From positions 62,001-126,000 of the forward strand of contig NZ_DAIOEU010000003.1 of the NCBI RefSeq assembly GCF_036746095.1: a DNA stretch of 64,000 nt, read 5' to 3'. Under the pieces are notes generated by a model. That model made no database searches and had not been told where the DNA came from. It saw only the letters and a list, made by a program, of their open reading frames with translations. The position numbers and the translations under genes are program-made. Positions 29,865 to 38,078 of the stretch are shown here, in pieces. The DNA comes from Dyella_B sp036746095 (GTDB lineage Bacteria > Pseudomonadota > Gammaproteobacteria > Xanthomonadales > Rhodanobacteraceae). Every line of letters starts with the position of its first letter. Position 1 is the first letter of the stretch.

Positions 29865-32800
29865 TCAGGCAGCTCCGGCCAATTTCGCGGCTTCGGCAAG
29901 ATCGACCTGCACGAGGCGAGAAACGCCCGCTTCGCGCATGGTAACGCCGCAGAGCTGGCTGGCCGCCTCCATGGTGGCCTTGTTGTGCGAGACGAAGATG
30001 AACTGCACCTTCTCGCTCATCTCTTTCACCATGTTCGAGAAGCGGCCGACGTTCGCTTCGTCGAGCGGGGCGTCCACTTCGTCGAGCAAGCAGAATGGAG
30101 CAGGATTGAGCGCAAAGATCGCGAACACCAGCGATACCGCGGTCAGCGCTTTCTCGCCGCCCGACAACAGCATGATGTTGGACACGCGCTTGCCGGGCGG
30201 CCGCGCCATGATCGACACGCCGGTGCTGAGCAGGTCGTCGCCCGTGAGTTCCAGGTAGGCATGACCGCCACCGAACAGGCGCGGGAACAGCTCCTGCACG
30301 CCGGCATTGACCCGATCGAAGGTTTCCTTGAAGCGCTGGCGCGTCTCGCGGTCGATCTTCTTGATCGCGTTTTCCAGCGTTTCCATCGCGCTGGTGAGGT
30401 CGGTGAGCTGGTTATCGAGATATGTCTTGCGCTCGCTCTGCTCGGCGTGTTCCTGGATCGCCGCCAGGTTCACCGGTTCCAGGCGCGCGATCTTCTGCGC
30501 GAGATCGGCCAGCTGCTGGCGCCATTGCGCCGCGTCGACGTTTTCAGCCAGCTCGGCCAGCAAGGTTTCGAGATCGAGGCCTGAGGCGGCAATCGCTTCG
30601 GCGAGCTGTTCGGCGCGCATCTGCAATGCCTGCGCAGCCAGCTTCTTCTCGGACAGGCTTTCACGCAGGCCGGACAGATCCTGCTCCAGGTTGTGGCGCT
30701 GCTGTTCCAGTTTGCGCAAGGCGATATCGCAGTCTTCCAGCGCGCGGCGCGCTTCCACCAATTGCTTGTCCACCAGCAGGCGCTGGTCCAGGTAGGTCTG
30801 GCGCTCGGCTTCCAGCTCGGCGATGGGATCAGAACCGGCGGCCAGTTGCTCGGCGATTTCCGTGCGGCGCGCTTCGATCTGGCGGATCTGGTTGTCCATG
30901 CGCGCCAGCGCCTGCTCCAGCGAAGCGAGCGAGGAACGCTTCGATTCCATGCTCAGCGCCAGCGCGTGCGCCTGGTCGGCGGCTTCGCGCGCGTTCATGC
31001 GCGCTTCCTCGCGGGCTTCCAGCAAGGCGCGGCGTTCGTTTTCCAGGTCACGGCGCTGATCTTCCAGATCACCCATGTTATTGACGGATTCGTCCAGGCG
31101 CGCGCGTGCTTCGCGTGTCTGTGTCTGCAATTCGTCCAGTTGTTCGAGCAGCGCCGACAATTCGCCAGCGACTTTTTCGGCACGCGCACGCGCCGTTTCG
31201 ACTTTGCCGCGATGGCTTTGCAGCTGGCCGGCCAGTTCCGACTGGCGGCGGTGCGCGTTGTACAGCTCGCGTTGTGCATCGTCGCGCGCGCGTTCGGCTT
31301 CGAACTTGCTGGTGCGCAGATCATCCAGGCGCGCCGTGGCTTCCTCGATGCGGCCTTCCAGCGATTCGACCTGTTCGGTCAGCGTGCGGATCTCGCGCTC
31401 GCGCGCCAGCACGCCCAGCTGATTGCCCTGCGCGCGACGCACGCTGGCCCAGCCAGGGCCCAGCCATTCGCCCGTGCGCGTGATCACCGATTGGTACGGC
31501 GCCAGCGCAGCCAGGCCGGAAACGCGCTGATGGGCTTCGTCGATGTTCTCCGCGGTCAGCACATGCCCGAGCATGGCGATGGCCGCAGCCGGACCGCGCA
31601 CATGCGCAGCCAGCGTGCCGGCGGTGGCGGCGCCCCCTTCCGCTGCATCGAGCAAGGCGACGTCCGCGTTGCTCAGCGCATGGAATTCTTTCGCCAAGTC
31701 GTGCGCACCGTCGACCAGTACGCTATCGATAAAGCCGGAAAGCACGGTTTCGACCGCCGTTTCCCAACCGGCTTCCACCTCCAGCGCTTCGCCGAGGCGG
31801 CGCTTCTCGTCCAGGCCAAACTGTGCCAGCCAGGTACTGGCCGCGCTTTCTTCCTGCCCCAGCGCGGCGTGCTGCAAGGCTTCGAGCGAGGCGAGACGGC
31901 CACGTGCCGTCTGCAATTGCTGACGCGCATCGTTGAGCGTGCTCTGCACCTGGCGCTCTTCGTCGAGCACTTTCTCGTACGCCAGCTTGTGCTGGTCGAG
32001 CATGCTGCCGAGCGATTCCACGCGCTCGCGCTGCGTGTCGTGTTCGGTATGCAATTGCTCGGCCGCGGCATCCAGCGCAACCACATCGGTGGCCTTTTGC
32101 TCGGTTTCCAGAGCCTCTTTGCGCTTGGACAGATCCACCGCCTGGCGATCGAGATAAGCCAGCTTGGTGCGCTCCACTTCGGCGGCGCGGCTGGCTTCAC
32201 CGGCGGTGCGCGTGTAGGCATCCCAACGCTGCTGCCAATCGGCCAGCTTGGTTTCGGTCTGGCGCAGGCTTTCGGAGGTGTCGTCCTGCATCTGCTGCAG
32301 GGATTCCAGCTTCGGCTCGCCTTCCGCCAAGGCCATGCGCAAGGTTTCCACTTGCTCGCGATCGGTGGCGATGTGCGCCGCCAACTCCGTGTGTTCGCGG
32401 TCGGCATCCTGTTGTGCACGCTGCAGGCGATCGGCCGTTTCCTTGTTGAAACGCACCTGCTGTTCGACGCGTGCGATTTCCGAACCGACCTTGTAGACCT
32501 CGGCCTGCACGGCGTTCAAATGTTCGCTGGCTTCGGTATGGCGCTCGCGCACGCCTTCGATCTGCGATTCGATCTGGCGCTGCTCGGCCAGGCGCTTCTC
32601 GATTTCGATTTCGGCAGCGGAAAGCCCCTGCCCTTCGCCATCGCGCTGGCTTTTGAGGCCACGATATTCGAGCGCGCGCAGCTCCGCTTCCTTGCGTGTC
32701 TGTTCTTCCTTGTAGGCTTTCCAGCGCTCGGCGGCGCGCGCCTGGCGATTGAGGTGTTCGAGCTGTTTGTCCACCTCGTCGCGCACGTCGCGCACGCGGT

Positions 32801-33374
32801 CGAGGTTTTCGCGCGTGGCCTTGATGCGGCTCTCGGTTTCCTTGCGGCGCTCCTTGTATTTGGAGATACCGGCGGCTTCTTCCAGATGCGTGCGCAACTC
32901 TTCCGGATGCGCCTCGATGATCTGGCTGATCATGCCCTGCTCGATGATCGAGTAGCTGCGCGGCCCCAGCCCCGTGCCAAGGAACAAGTCGGTGATGTCG
33001 CGGCGGCGGCAGCGCGCGCCGTTGAGGAAATACGACGACTGCCCGTCGCGCGTCACCTGGCGCTTCACCGAAATCTCGGCGTACTGGCCATATTCGCCCT
33101 GGATGGTGCCGTCGGAGTTGTCGAAGATCAGCTCGACATTCGCCTGCCCCACCGGCTTGCGCGCATTGGAGCCGGAAAAGATCACGTCCGTCAGCGAATC
33201 GCCGCGCAGGCGGCTGGCCGCGCTTTCGCCCATCACCCAGCGGATGGCATCGATGATGTTGGACTTGCCGCAACCATTGGGCCCCACCACACCCGTCATA
33301 TTGGTGGGCAGATGCAAGGTGGTCGGATCGACGAAGGATTTGAATCCGGCAAGTTTGATCGTGGTTAGGCGCAT
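29865..33374 (-). CDS. smc: Chromosome segregation protein SMC
   Basis: A 1169-residue ATPase. The N-terminal head has Walker A GPNGCGKSN (31-39), two long coiled-coil arms flank a hinge near residues 500-650 (ALEVEAGWETAVETVLSG, VLTAENIDEAHQRV), and the C-terminal head has LLSGGEKALTA and Walker B FCLLDEVDAPLDEANV. Full length for the family. It organises and separates chromosomes with ScpA/ScpB, which are not in the window. Confidence 0.95.
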   Translation of the reverse strand: MRLTTIKLAGFKSFVDPTTLHLPTNMTGVVGPNGCGKSNIIDAIRWVMGESAASRLRGDSLTDVIFSGSNARKPVGQANVELIFDNSDGTIQGEYGQYAEISVKRQVTRDGQSSYFLNGARCRRRDITDLFLGTGLGPRSYSIIEQGMISQIIEAHPEELRTHLEEAAGISKYKERRKETESRIKATRENLDRVRDVRDEVDKQLEHLNRQARAAERWKAYKEEQTRKEAELRALEYRGLKSQRDGEGQGLSAAEIEIEKRLAEQRQIESQIEGVRERHTEASEHLNAVQAEVYKVGSEIARVEQQVRFNKETADRLQRAQQDADREHTELAAHIATDREQVETLRMALAEGEPKLESLQQMQDDTSESLRQTETKLADWQQRWDAYTRTAGEASRAAEVERTKLAYLDRQAVDLSKRKEALETEQKATDVVALDAAAEQLHTEHDTQRERVESLGSMLDQHKLAYEKVLDEERQVQSTLNDARQQLQTARGRLASLEALQHAALGQEESAASTWLAQFGLDEKRRLGEALEVEAGWETAVETVLSGFIDSVLVDGAHDLAKEFHALSNADVALLDAAEGGAATAGTLAAHVRGPAAAIAMLGHVLTAENIDEAHQRVSGLAALAPYQSVITRTGEWLGPGWASVRRAQGNQLGVLAREREIRTLTEQVESLEGRIEEATARLDDLRTSKFEAERARDDAQRELYNAHRRQSELAGQLQSHRGKVETARARAEKVAGELSALLEQLDELQTQTREARARLDESVNNMGDLEDQRRDLENERRALLEAREEARMNAREAADQAHALALSMESKRSSLASLEQALARMDNQIRQIEARRTEIAEQLAAGSDPIAELEAERQTYLDQRLLVDKQLVEARRALEDCDIALRKLEQQRHNLEQDLSGLRESLSEKKLAAQALQMRAEQLAEAIAASGLDLETLLAELAENVDAAQWRQQLADLAQKIARLEPVNLAAIQEHAEQSERKTYLDNQLTDLTSAMETLENAIKKIDRETRQRFKETFDRVNAGVQELFPRLFGGGHAYLELTGDDLLSTGVSIMARPPGKRVSNIMLLSGGEKALTAVSLVFAIFALNPAPFCLLDEVDAPLDEANVGRFSNMVKEMSEKVQFIFVSHNKATMEAASQLCGVTMREAGVSRLVQVDLAEAAKLAGAA

Positions 33375-33514
33375 GCAGATTCAGGTGCTCAAGGTGTGAT
33401 GGCCCGCTGGCGCGGGCGACGGGTCACTGTGCCAAACGCGCGACAGCGCCGCAATGCGTGGCGGATGACCCAGTGGCCTGCGGCAAAGCCGATGGTGCTT
33501 GATCAACGGATCGA

Positions 33515-33775
33515 TCAATCGGGCGACTTGGCGTCGATCGACACCGCGTGGATGCCGTGATCCATCAATTCGCCCAGCGCCGCGTACACCAGCCGGTGCC
33601 GCTTGATCGGCAACTGCCCGGCAAAGGCGGCGCTCACGACGCGTACGTGGTAGTGCCCTTTCCCCTCATTGGCGTGGCCGGCGTGCTTGTAGCCCTCGTC
33701 CACCACCTCGAGTTCGACCGGCTGGAGCGCCGTCGCCAGGCGCTGGCGGATTTCCTCGACCATCGCTGCCGTCAT
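33515..33775 (-). CDS. BolA-family protein
   Basis: An 86-residue protein: IRQRLATALQPVELEVVDEG, GHYHVRVVSAAFAG and RHRLVYAALGELM, then HAVSIDAKSP. It has the conserved His used for iron-sulfur cluster sharing with monothiol glutaredoxins. The shorter start is chosen because it overlaps the YciI stop (ATGA). A 140-bp gap with no gene separates it from smc. Confidence 0.88.
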   Translation of the reverse strand: MTAAMVEEIRQRLATALQPVELEVVDEGYKHAGHANEGKGHYHVRVVSAAFAGQLPIKRHRLVYAALGELMDHGIHAVSIDAKSPD

Positions 33776-34074
33776 GCGGGCAGCGCCTTGAGGAATGGTT
33801 TGACGCTTACGTTGGCGTATACGTTGGCTTCCACATAGGGGTCCGCCTCGGCCCATCGCTCGGCCTCGGCCAGCGAAGGGAATTCAGCCACGATCAGGCT
33901 GCCGGTGAAACCAGCCGGGCCGGGCTGTTGTGCATCGATCGCGGGAAACGGTCCTGCCAGCAGCAGCCGCCCTTCTGCTTGCAGTTGCTGCAGGCGCGCC
34001 AAATGGGCTGGGCGGGCGGCCACACGGCGTTCCGGCGTTCCGGGATGGTCCGTACCGATGATGGCGTACCACAT
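33772..34074 (-). CDS. yciI: YciI-like protein
   Basis: A 100-residue protein. MWYAIIGTDHPGTPERRVAA, RPAHLARLQQLQAEGRLLLA, GSLIVAEFPS and AEADPYVEANVY are the YciI/YCII dimeric alpha-beta barrel family. A conserved His-Asp pair suggests a catalytic role, but the reaction is unknown. It is translationally coupled to the bolA-like gene. Confidence 0.88.
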   Translation of the reverse strand: MWYAIIGTDHPGTPERRVAARPAHLARLQQLQAEGRLLLAGPFPAIDAQQPGPAGFTGSLIVAEFPSLAEAERWAEADPYVEANVYANVSVKPFLKALPA

Positions 34075-34259
34075 AACAGGCGCTCCTCATAAAGGGATCG
34101 GCGAGTTTAGCCCACTGGTTGCGTTGGCCCCAGGGTGATGTCTGTCAGATGCAATTCCTGACGACGTTCGCTGCCGGGACCCTTGGCATCCGAGCCATGC
34201 TGGAACCGGCCCACAACCCATCCCGATCCTCTAGGCCATGAGTCATGGCCATCCCGTCA

Positions 34260-34287
34260 TTGACAGTTTCGAATATGGTGTTATAGT
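34260..34287 (+). promoter_or_regulatory. Sigma70 promoter of the GntR-ABC operon
   Basis: TTGACA (34260-34265), 16-bp spacer and TATAGT (34282-34287) match at 11 of 12 bases. Confidence 0.75.
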
Positions 34288-34300
34288 TCACTACAACACC
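34277..34300. promoter_or_regulatory. YtrA-type operator palindrome
   Basis: A 24-bp palindrome: GGTGTTATAGT-TC-ACTACAACACC, with a single mismatch between the arms. It covers the -10 of the operon promoter. YtrA-subfamily GntR regulators bind long palindromes of this kind with GTGT/ACAC arms, so the GntR gene at 34656 probably controls its own operon. Confidence 0.7.
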
Positions 34301-34330
34301 GGTCCACGACAGCACTAAAGGAGAGCAGAC

Positions 34331-34651
34331 ATGAAAGCGCCGAACCCCATCGCCATCACTGCCGCGGTTCTGTTCACCACGGTCGGCCTGATCGCCATGA
34401 ATCCCCACGCCCCCAAGCTTCCAGCCGCTCCGAGCGAGGGTGCCAAGGTTTTCACCCTGCCTGGCATCGAAGTGCGCCCCACCGCCGAAGATCGACGCGC
34501 CGCCTCGCTGCTGAGCGAAGCCAGCCTGACCATCGCCAACTCGCCGCTGGCCAACAGGACCGAAAGCGCGGCAAGCCTGCTCGGAGCCCAACTGGCCATG
34601 CCCTACTATTCGTTTGGCTCCACCAAGTTCGCCAGCATCAGCAAGGAATAA
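34331..34651 (+). CDS. Small exported or membrane-anchored protein
   Basis: A 106-residue protein with an N-terminal hydrophobic segment (IAITAAVLFTTVGLIAM) preceded by MKAPNP, and a mature Ala/Ser-rich part. GGAGAG lies 9 bp before the ATG. It is the first gene of the GntR-ABC operon; function unknown. Confidence 0.7.
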   Translation: MKAPNPIAITAAVLFTTVGLIAMNPHAPKLPAAPSEGAKVFTLPGIEVRPTAEDRRAASLLSEASLTIANSPLANRTESAASLLGAQLAMPYYSFGSTKFASISKE

Positions 34652-34655
34652 CTTC

Positions 34656-35030
34656 ATGGCCATCACCTGGAACGACAGCGTCCCGATCTATCGCCAGTTA
34701 CGCGAACGCGTGGTGGCGATGATCCTGGACGGCGCCTTGCACGAGGGCGACCCGCTGCCGTCAGTACGCCAGGTGGCAGCGGATTTTCAGATCAATCCGC
34801 TCACGGTTTCCAAGGCGTATCAGGAACTGGTCGACGACCAACTCGTAGAGAAAAGGAGGGGGCTGGGCATGTTCGTCACCGATGGAGCGCGCGAGGCGCT
34901 GCTCAAATCAGAACGCGAGCGCTTTCTGCGCGAAGAATGGCCGGCGCTGTACGCACGCTTGCAGCGCCTCGGTCTGGACCTGAAAACCCTGATGCGCGAA
35001 GCGCCGAAGGATGCGGAGAACCCGTCATGA
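34656..35030 (+). CDS. GntR-family regulator, YtrA subfamily
   Basis: A 124-residue protein: the winged helix (VPIYRQLRERVVAMILDG, PLPSVRQVAADFQINPLTVS, LVEKRRGLGMFV) is followed only by a short helical tail, as in YtrA regulators that accompany ABC transporters. It probably represses through the palindrome at 34277-34300. Its TGA overlaps the ATPase start. Confidence 0.88.
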   Translation: MAITWNDSVPIYRQLRERVVAMILDGALHEGDPLPSVRQVAADFQINPLTVSKAYQELVDDQLVEKRRGLGMFVTDGAREALLKSERERFLREEWPALYARLQRLGLDLKTLMREAPKDAENPS

Positions 35031-35884
35031 ATGCGGTCGTCACCGCCAATGGCTTGAGCAAGCGCTACAAGAACATGCTTGCGCTGGACAACCTGAGCTT
35101 CCAGATTCCCGCCGGACGCATCGTGGGGCTGATCGGCCCCAACGGCGCCGGCAAGACGACTGCACTGAAGGCCATCCTGGGCCTGACCGGTTTCCAGGGC
35201 CAGCTCAACGTGCTGGGGTTCGACCCTCGCAGCCAGCGCGACCGGCTGATGGAAGAAGTGTGCTTCATCGCCGACGTGGCGGTGCTGCCGCGCTGGATTC
35301 GCGTACGCGAGGCGATCGACTTCGTCGCCAACGTCCATCCGCGCTTCAACCGCGCCAAATGCGAAGCCTTCCTTGCACGCACCAAGCTCACGCCCGATCA
35401 GCGCGTGAAGCAGATGTCCAAAGGCATGATCGTGCAGCTGCATCTGGCCCTGGTGATGGCGATCGACGCCAAGCTGCTGGTACTGGATGAGCCCACGCTC
35501 GGCCTGGACATCCTCTACCGCAAGCAGTTCTACCAGAACTTGCTGGAAGATTATTTCGACGAGAACAAGACGATCATCGTCACCACCCATCAGGTGGAGG
35601 AGATCGAACACATCCTCACCGACCTGATGTTCATCCGCGACGGCAGGATCGTGCTGAACACCGACATGGAAAGCATGGGGGAGCGCTTCGCCGAAGTCAT
35701 GGTGAGCACGGACATGGCTGCTGCCGCGCGCCAGCTCAAGCCGCTGGACGAGCGCCAGGTGTTCGGCAAGAGCATTTTCCTGTTCGACGGCATCGATCAG
35801 GCGCAACTGAAAGCATTGGGCGAAATCCGCCGGCCTTCGGTCAGCGACCTGTTCGTCGCCACCATGAAGGGAACTTACGCATGA
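35027..35884 (+). CDS. ABC transporter ATP-binding protein
   Basis: A 285-residue protein with Walker A GPNGAGKTT, a Q-loop region, a modified signature (MSKGMIVQLHLALVMA in place of LSGGQ), Walker B LLVLDEPTLGLD and switch His in TTHQVEE. The C-terminal 60 residues are variable. It is coupled to its regulator and permease. The GntR/ATPase/permease layout is that of YtrA-type exporters induced by cell-wall-acting compounds; the substrate here is unknown. Confidence 0.9.
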   Translation: MNAVVTANGLSKRYKNMLALDNLSFQIPAGRIVGLIGPNGAGKTTALKAILGLTGFQGQLNVLGFDPRSQRDRLMEEVCFIADVAVLPRWIRVREAIDFVANVHPRFNRAKCEAFLARTKLTPDQRVKQMSKGMIVQLHLALVMAIDAKLLVLDEPTLGLDILYRKQFYQNLLEDYFDENKTIIVTTHQVEEIEHILTDLMFIRDGRIVLNTDMESMGERFAEVMVSTDMAAAARQLKPLDERQVFGKSIFLFDGIDQAQLKALGEIRRPSVSDLFVATMKGTYA

Positions 35885-36855
35885 ACGCAAAAAACATTTA
35901 TTGGCTGGTCAAGCGCGAGTTCTGGGAGCATCGCGGCGGCTTCTTCTGGGCGCCGGTGATCACCAGCGCCGTATTCCTGGTGCTGAACCTGATGGCGATC
36001 GCGGCCGGTGAAGTGACCGGCAAGTTCGGCATGCATATGGGCACCATCGATCTTGACGGACATACCTTGGAAGCCCTGAAGCTTCATTCGCTCGACGCCG
36101 ATGGCATCCGAAAAGTCGGCGATGCACTGGATGTCGTCATGCTGTCCACCAGTGGATTGCTGGGTGTGGTTTTCGGCTTCGTAGTGTTCTTCTACTGCCT
36201 GGGCACTCTGTACGACGACCGCCGCGACCGGAGTTTTCTGTTCTGGAAATCGCTGCCGGTTTCCGACACGTCCACCGTCGTCTCGAAGGTCATTGCCGCT
36301 ACGTTGGCCGCGCCGATCATTGCCATGCTTTGCGGCCTGCTCACCGGCCTGATCATGCTGCTGATGTTCGCCTTCACCCTCTCCATGCATGGCGTAAGCG
36401 TGTGGTGGCTGCTGACGCTGTCGCATCCGTTCCAGTTGATCGGCTTCCTGATCGGCAGCATTCCGCTCTATCTGCTGTGGGCCTTGCCTGCGGTCGGCTG
36501 GCTGATGCTGTGCTCGTCCTGGGCCAAGAGCAAGCCGTTCCTCTGGGCCGTGGTCATCCCCGTCGCGGTGGGAGTGATCATCAGCTGGTTCAACCTGCTT
36601 CAATCGGCTGGTTTCAGAAGTGGCTGGTATTGGCGCGAGATCCTGGTCCGCATCCTGTTCAGCGTATTCCCGGGCGGTTGGCTGCACGACACGGCCGCAC
36701 AGCAACTGGGCGACAATCCGGGGCACATCGGTAACTTCTTGCTCTCCAATTCCTATGCAGTACTGGCGACACCGGGGATCTGGATCGGCGCAGCAGCAGG
36801 TATCGCCATGCTGGCCGGCTCCGTGTGGTTCCGCCGCTGGCGCGACGACAGCTAA
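35881..36855 (+). CDS. ABC transporter permease
   Basis: A 324-residue membrane protein with about six segments (APVITSAVFLVLNLMAIAAG, GLLGVVFGFVVFFYCLG, MLCGLLTGLIMLLMFAFTL, LWALPAVGWLMLCSSW, FLWAVVIPVAVGVIISWF, LATPGIWIGAAAGIAMLAGS) and a YDDRRDRSFLFWKSLPVSD loop typical of ABC-2 type permeases. ATG overlaps the ATPase stop. Confidence 0.88.
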   Translation: MNAKNIYWLVKREFWEHRGGFFWAPVITSAVFLVLNLMAIAAGEVTGKFGMHMGTIDLDGHTLEALKLHSLDADGIRKVGDALDVVMLSTSGLLGVVFGFVVFFYCLGTLYDDRRDRSFLFWKSLPVSDTSTVVSKVIAATLAAPIIAMLCGLLTGLIMLLMFAFTLSMHGVSVWWLLTLSHPFQLIGFLIGSIPLYLLWALPAVGWLMLCSSWAKSKPFLWAVVIPVAVGVIISWFNLLQSAGFRSGWYWREILVRILFSVFPGGWLHDTAAQQLGDNPGHIGNFLLSNSYAVLATPGIWIGAAAGIAMLAGSVWFRRWRDDS

Positions 36856-36903
36856 GAAACAGCGCAATCGGCCCGCACATCGATCATCTGAAGGGGACAC
36901 GGG

Positions 36904-37419
36904 ATGAAGCATCAAAGGACGCTCTTGCTCTTGGCCTTGATCGCCGGCCTTGCAGCGTGCGACATGCCTGACTTCAGTTACAGCGGCGCAAACGGCAAGT
37001 TCACCTTGGATGGCAATGTGCTCACCGTGCACGCGGATGGCGTGCCCGATGCAACGATCGGGTCCGCCGGCGATTTCGCCGTCGACGGTAAAGCTGTAGC
37101 GCTTACGCCCGCACAACGCGGCCTGCTGGTGCTTTATTACCAGGGCGCAGCGGATATTCGCGAGCAAGCCAACGGCATGAAGGCGGGGATAGCTGCCGCC
37201 AAGAACGCTTTCGTTGCAAAGCCCGATGCAGGTGCAAAACAAAAGCTCAAGGATACCGTGGCGTCGCAAGCACATCAGCTCACGGTGAAGATGTGCCAGG
37301 ACGAGACCAACCTCAAGGCGGTTCAAGATCAGCTCAATGCGCAGGTTCCCGCCTTCAAGCCGTATGTGGGCATCTTCCGTGACCGCAGTACAGCAGATTG
37401 CATCAAGGACAACGACTAA
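36904..37419 (+). CDS. Lipoprotein, YggN (DUF2884)-like, copy 1
   Basis: A 171-residue protein with a lipobox (LIAGLAAC, Cys20). The mature part has FTLDGNVLTVHADGVPDATI, FAVDGKAVALTPAQRGLLVL and a four-helix-like C-terminus with two cysteines. The pattern of an imprinted G-D-strand followed by LTPAQRGLL resembles YggN/DUF2884. It lies 48 bp after the permease. A paralogue follows at 37556. Confidence 0.75.
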   Translation: MKHQRTLLLLALIAGLAACDMPDFSYSGANGKFTLDGNVLTVHADGVPDATIGSAGDFAVDGKAVALTPAQRGLLVLYYQGAADIREQANGMKAGIAAAKNAFVAKPDAGAKQKLKDTVASQAHQLTVKMCQDETNLKAVQDQLNAQVPAFKPYVGIFRDRSTADCIKDND

Positions 37420-37490
37420 TGACCAGGAACGCCACCGTGCATTGAGTCCATCTTGAGACGCGCGGTACAACGCCCTATTCGGGCAACATC

Positions 37491-37521
37491 GTTGGTTTAC
37501 GTTGCGCTAAACCAACCTACG
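37491..37521 (+). repeat. Intergenic palindromic repeat, copy 1
   Basis: GTTGGTTTACGTTGCGCTAAACCAACCTACG: a small palindrome with a conserved tail, found again at 41787-41816 and 59321-59350, always between genes. Confidence 0.65.
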
Positions 37522-37555
37522 TTACTGATCCTACGACTTGCGAGGGGGACGACTC

Positions 37556-38068
37556 ATGAAGTACACACGGACGATAACGCTGCTGGCGCTTTGCGCCGCC
37601 ATCAGCGCCTGCGACACCGCCGATACCACACTGGCAAACGGTGGCATCACGCTCAAGGACAATATCGTTACGTTGCACGTCGATGGCGCGCCCGATGCGC
37701 AGATCGACGCCAACGGTGCGCTGGTGATCGGCGACAAGCCTGTAACCGTCTCGCCTTCGCAGCACGGCCTGCTGATGCTCTATTTCCAGAATGTCTCGGA
37801 TGTGCGTCAGACGGGCTTGGCCATGGGAAAAATCGGCGCGGGCATGGGCATGAAGGCCATCAAAGATTCACTCGACGGCAAATCGAAGGGCGAAAAAGAC
37901 CAGGACGCCGAGGCTGGCGGCCAGCGGTTGAAGACGCTTGGCCTCAAGATGTGCCAGGACCAGGCCAGCATCACGGATATACAAGACCAGCTTGCCGCGC
38001 AACTGCCGGCGTTCAAGCCTTACGCGAAGATCTCGACCAAACGTGTTGCCGATTGCGAAAAGGATTGA
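37556..38068 (+). CDS. Lipoprotein, YggN (DUF2884)-like, copy 2
   Basis: A 170-residue paralogue of the upstream lipoprotein (lipobox LCAAISAC; GGITLKDNIVTLHVDGAPDA; VTVSPSQHGLLMLYFQN; C-terminal AFKPYAKIS). ATG 37556 follows GAGGGGGAC and is preferred to the in-frame start at 37538. The two differ in the middle, where this one has a Gly/Lys-rich insert (MGKIGAGMGMKAIKDSLDGK). Tandem duplication is the simplest explanation. Confidence 0.78.
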   Translation: MKYTRTITLLALCAAISACDTADTTLANGGITLKDNIVTLHVDGAPDAQIDANGALVIGDKPVTVSPSQHGLLMLYFQNVSDVRQTGLAMGKIGAGMGMKAIKDSLDGKSKGEKDQDAEAGGQRLKTLGLKMCQDQASITDIQDQLAAQLPAFKPYAKISTKRVADCEKD

Positions 38069-38078
38069 CTCGGCGGCA

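Noticed and set aside
30693..33368. 891-codon plus-strand ORF opposite smc
   Set aside because: It is the antisense shadow of a clearly conserved SMC protein; its composition (Phe/Leu/Gln/Arg-rich) is that of a GC-rich reverse frame.
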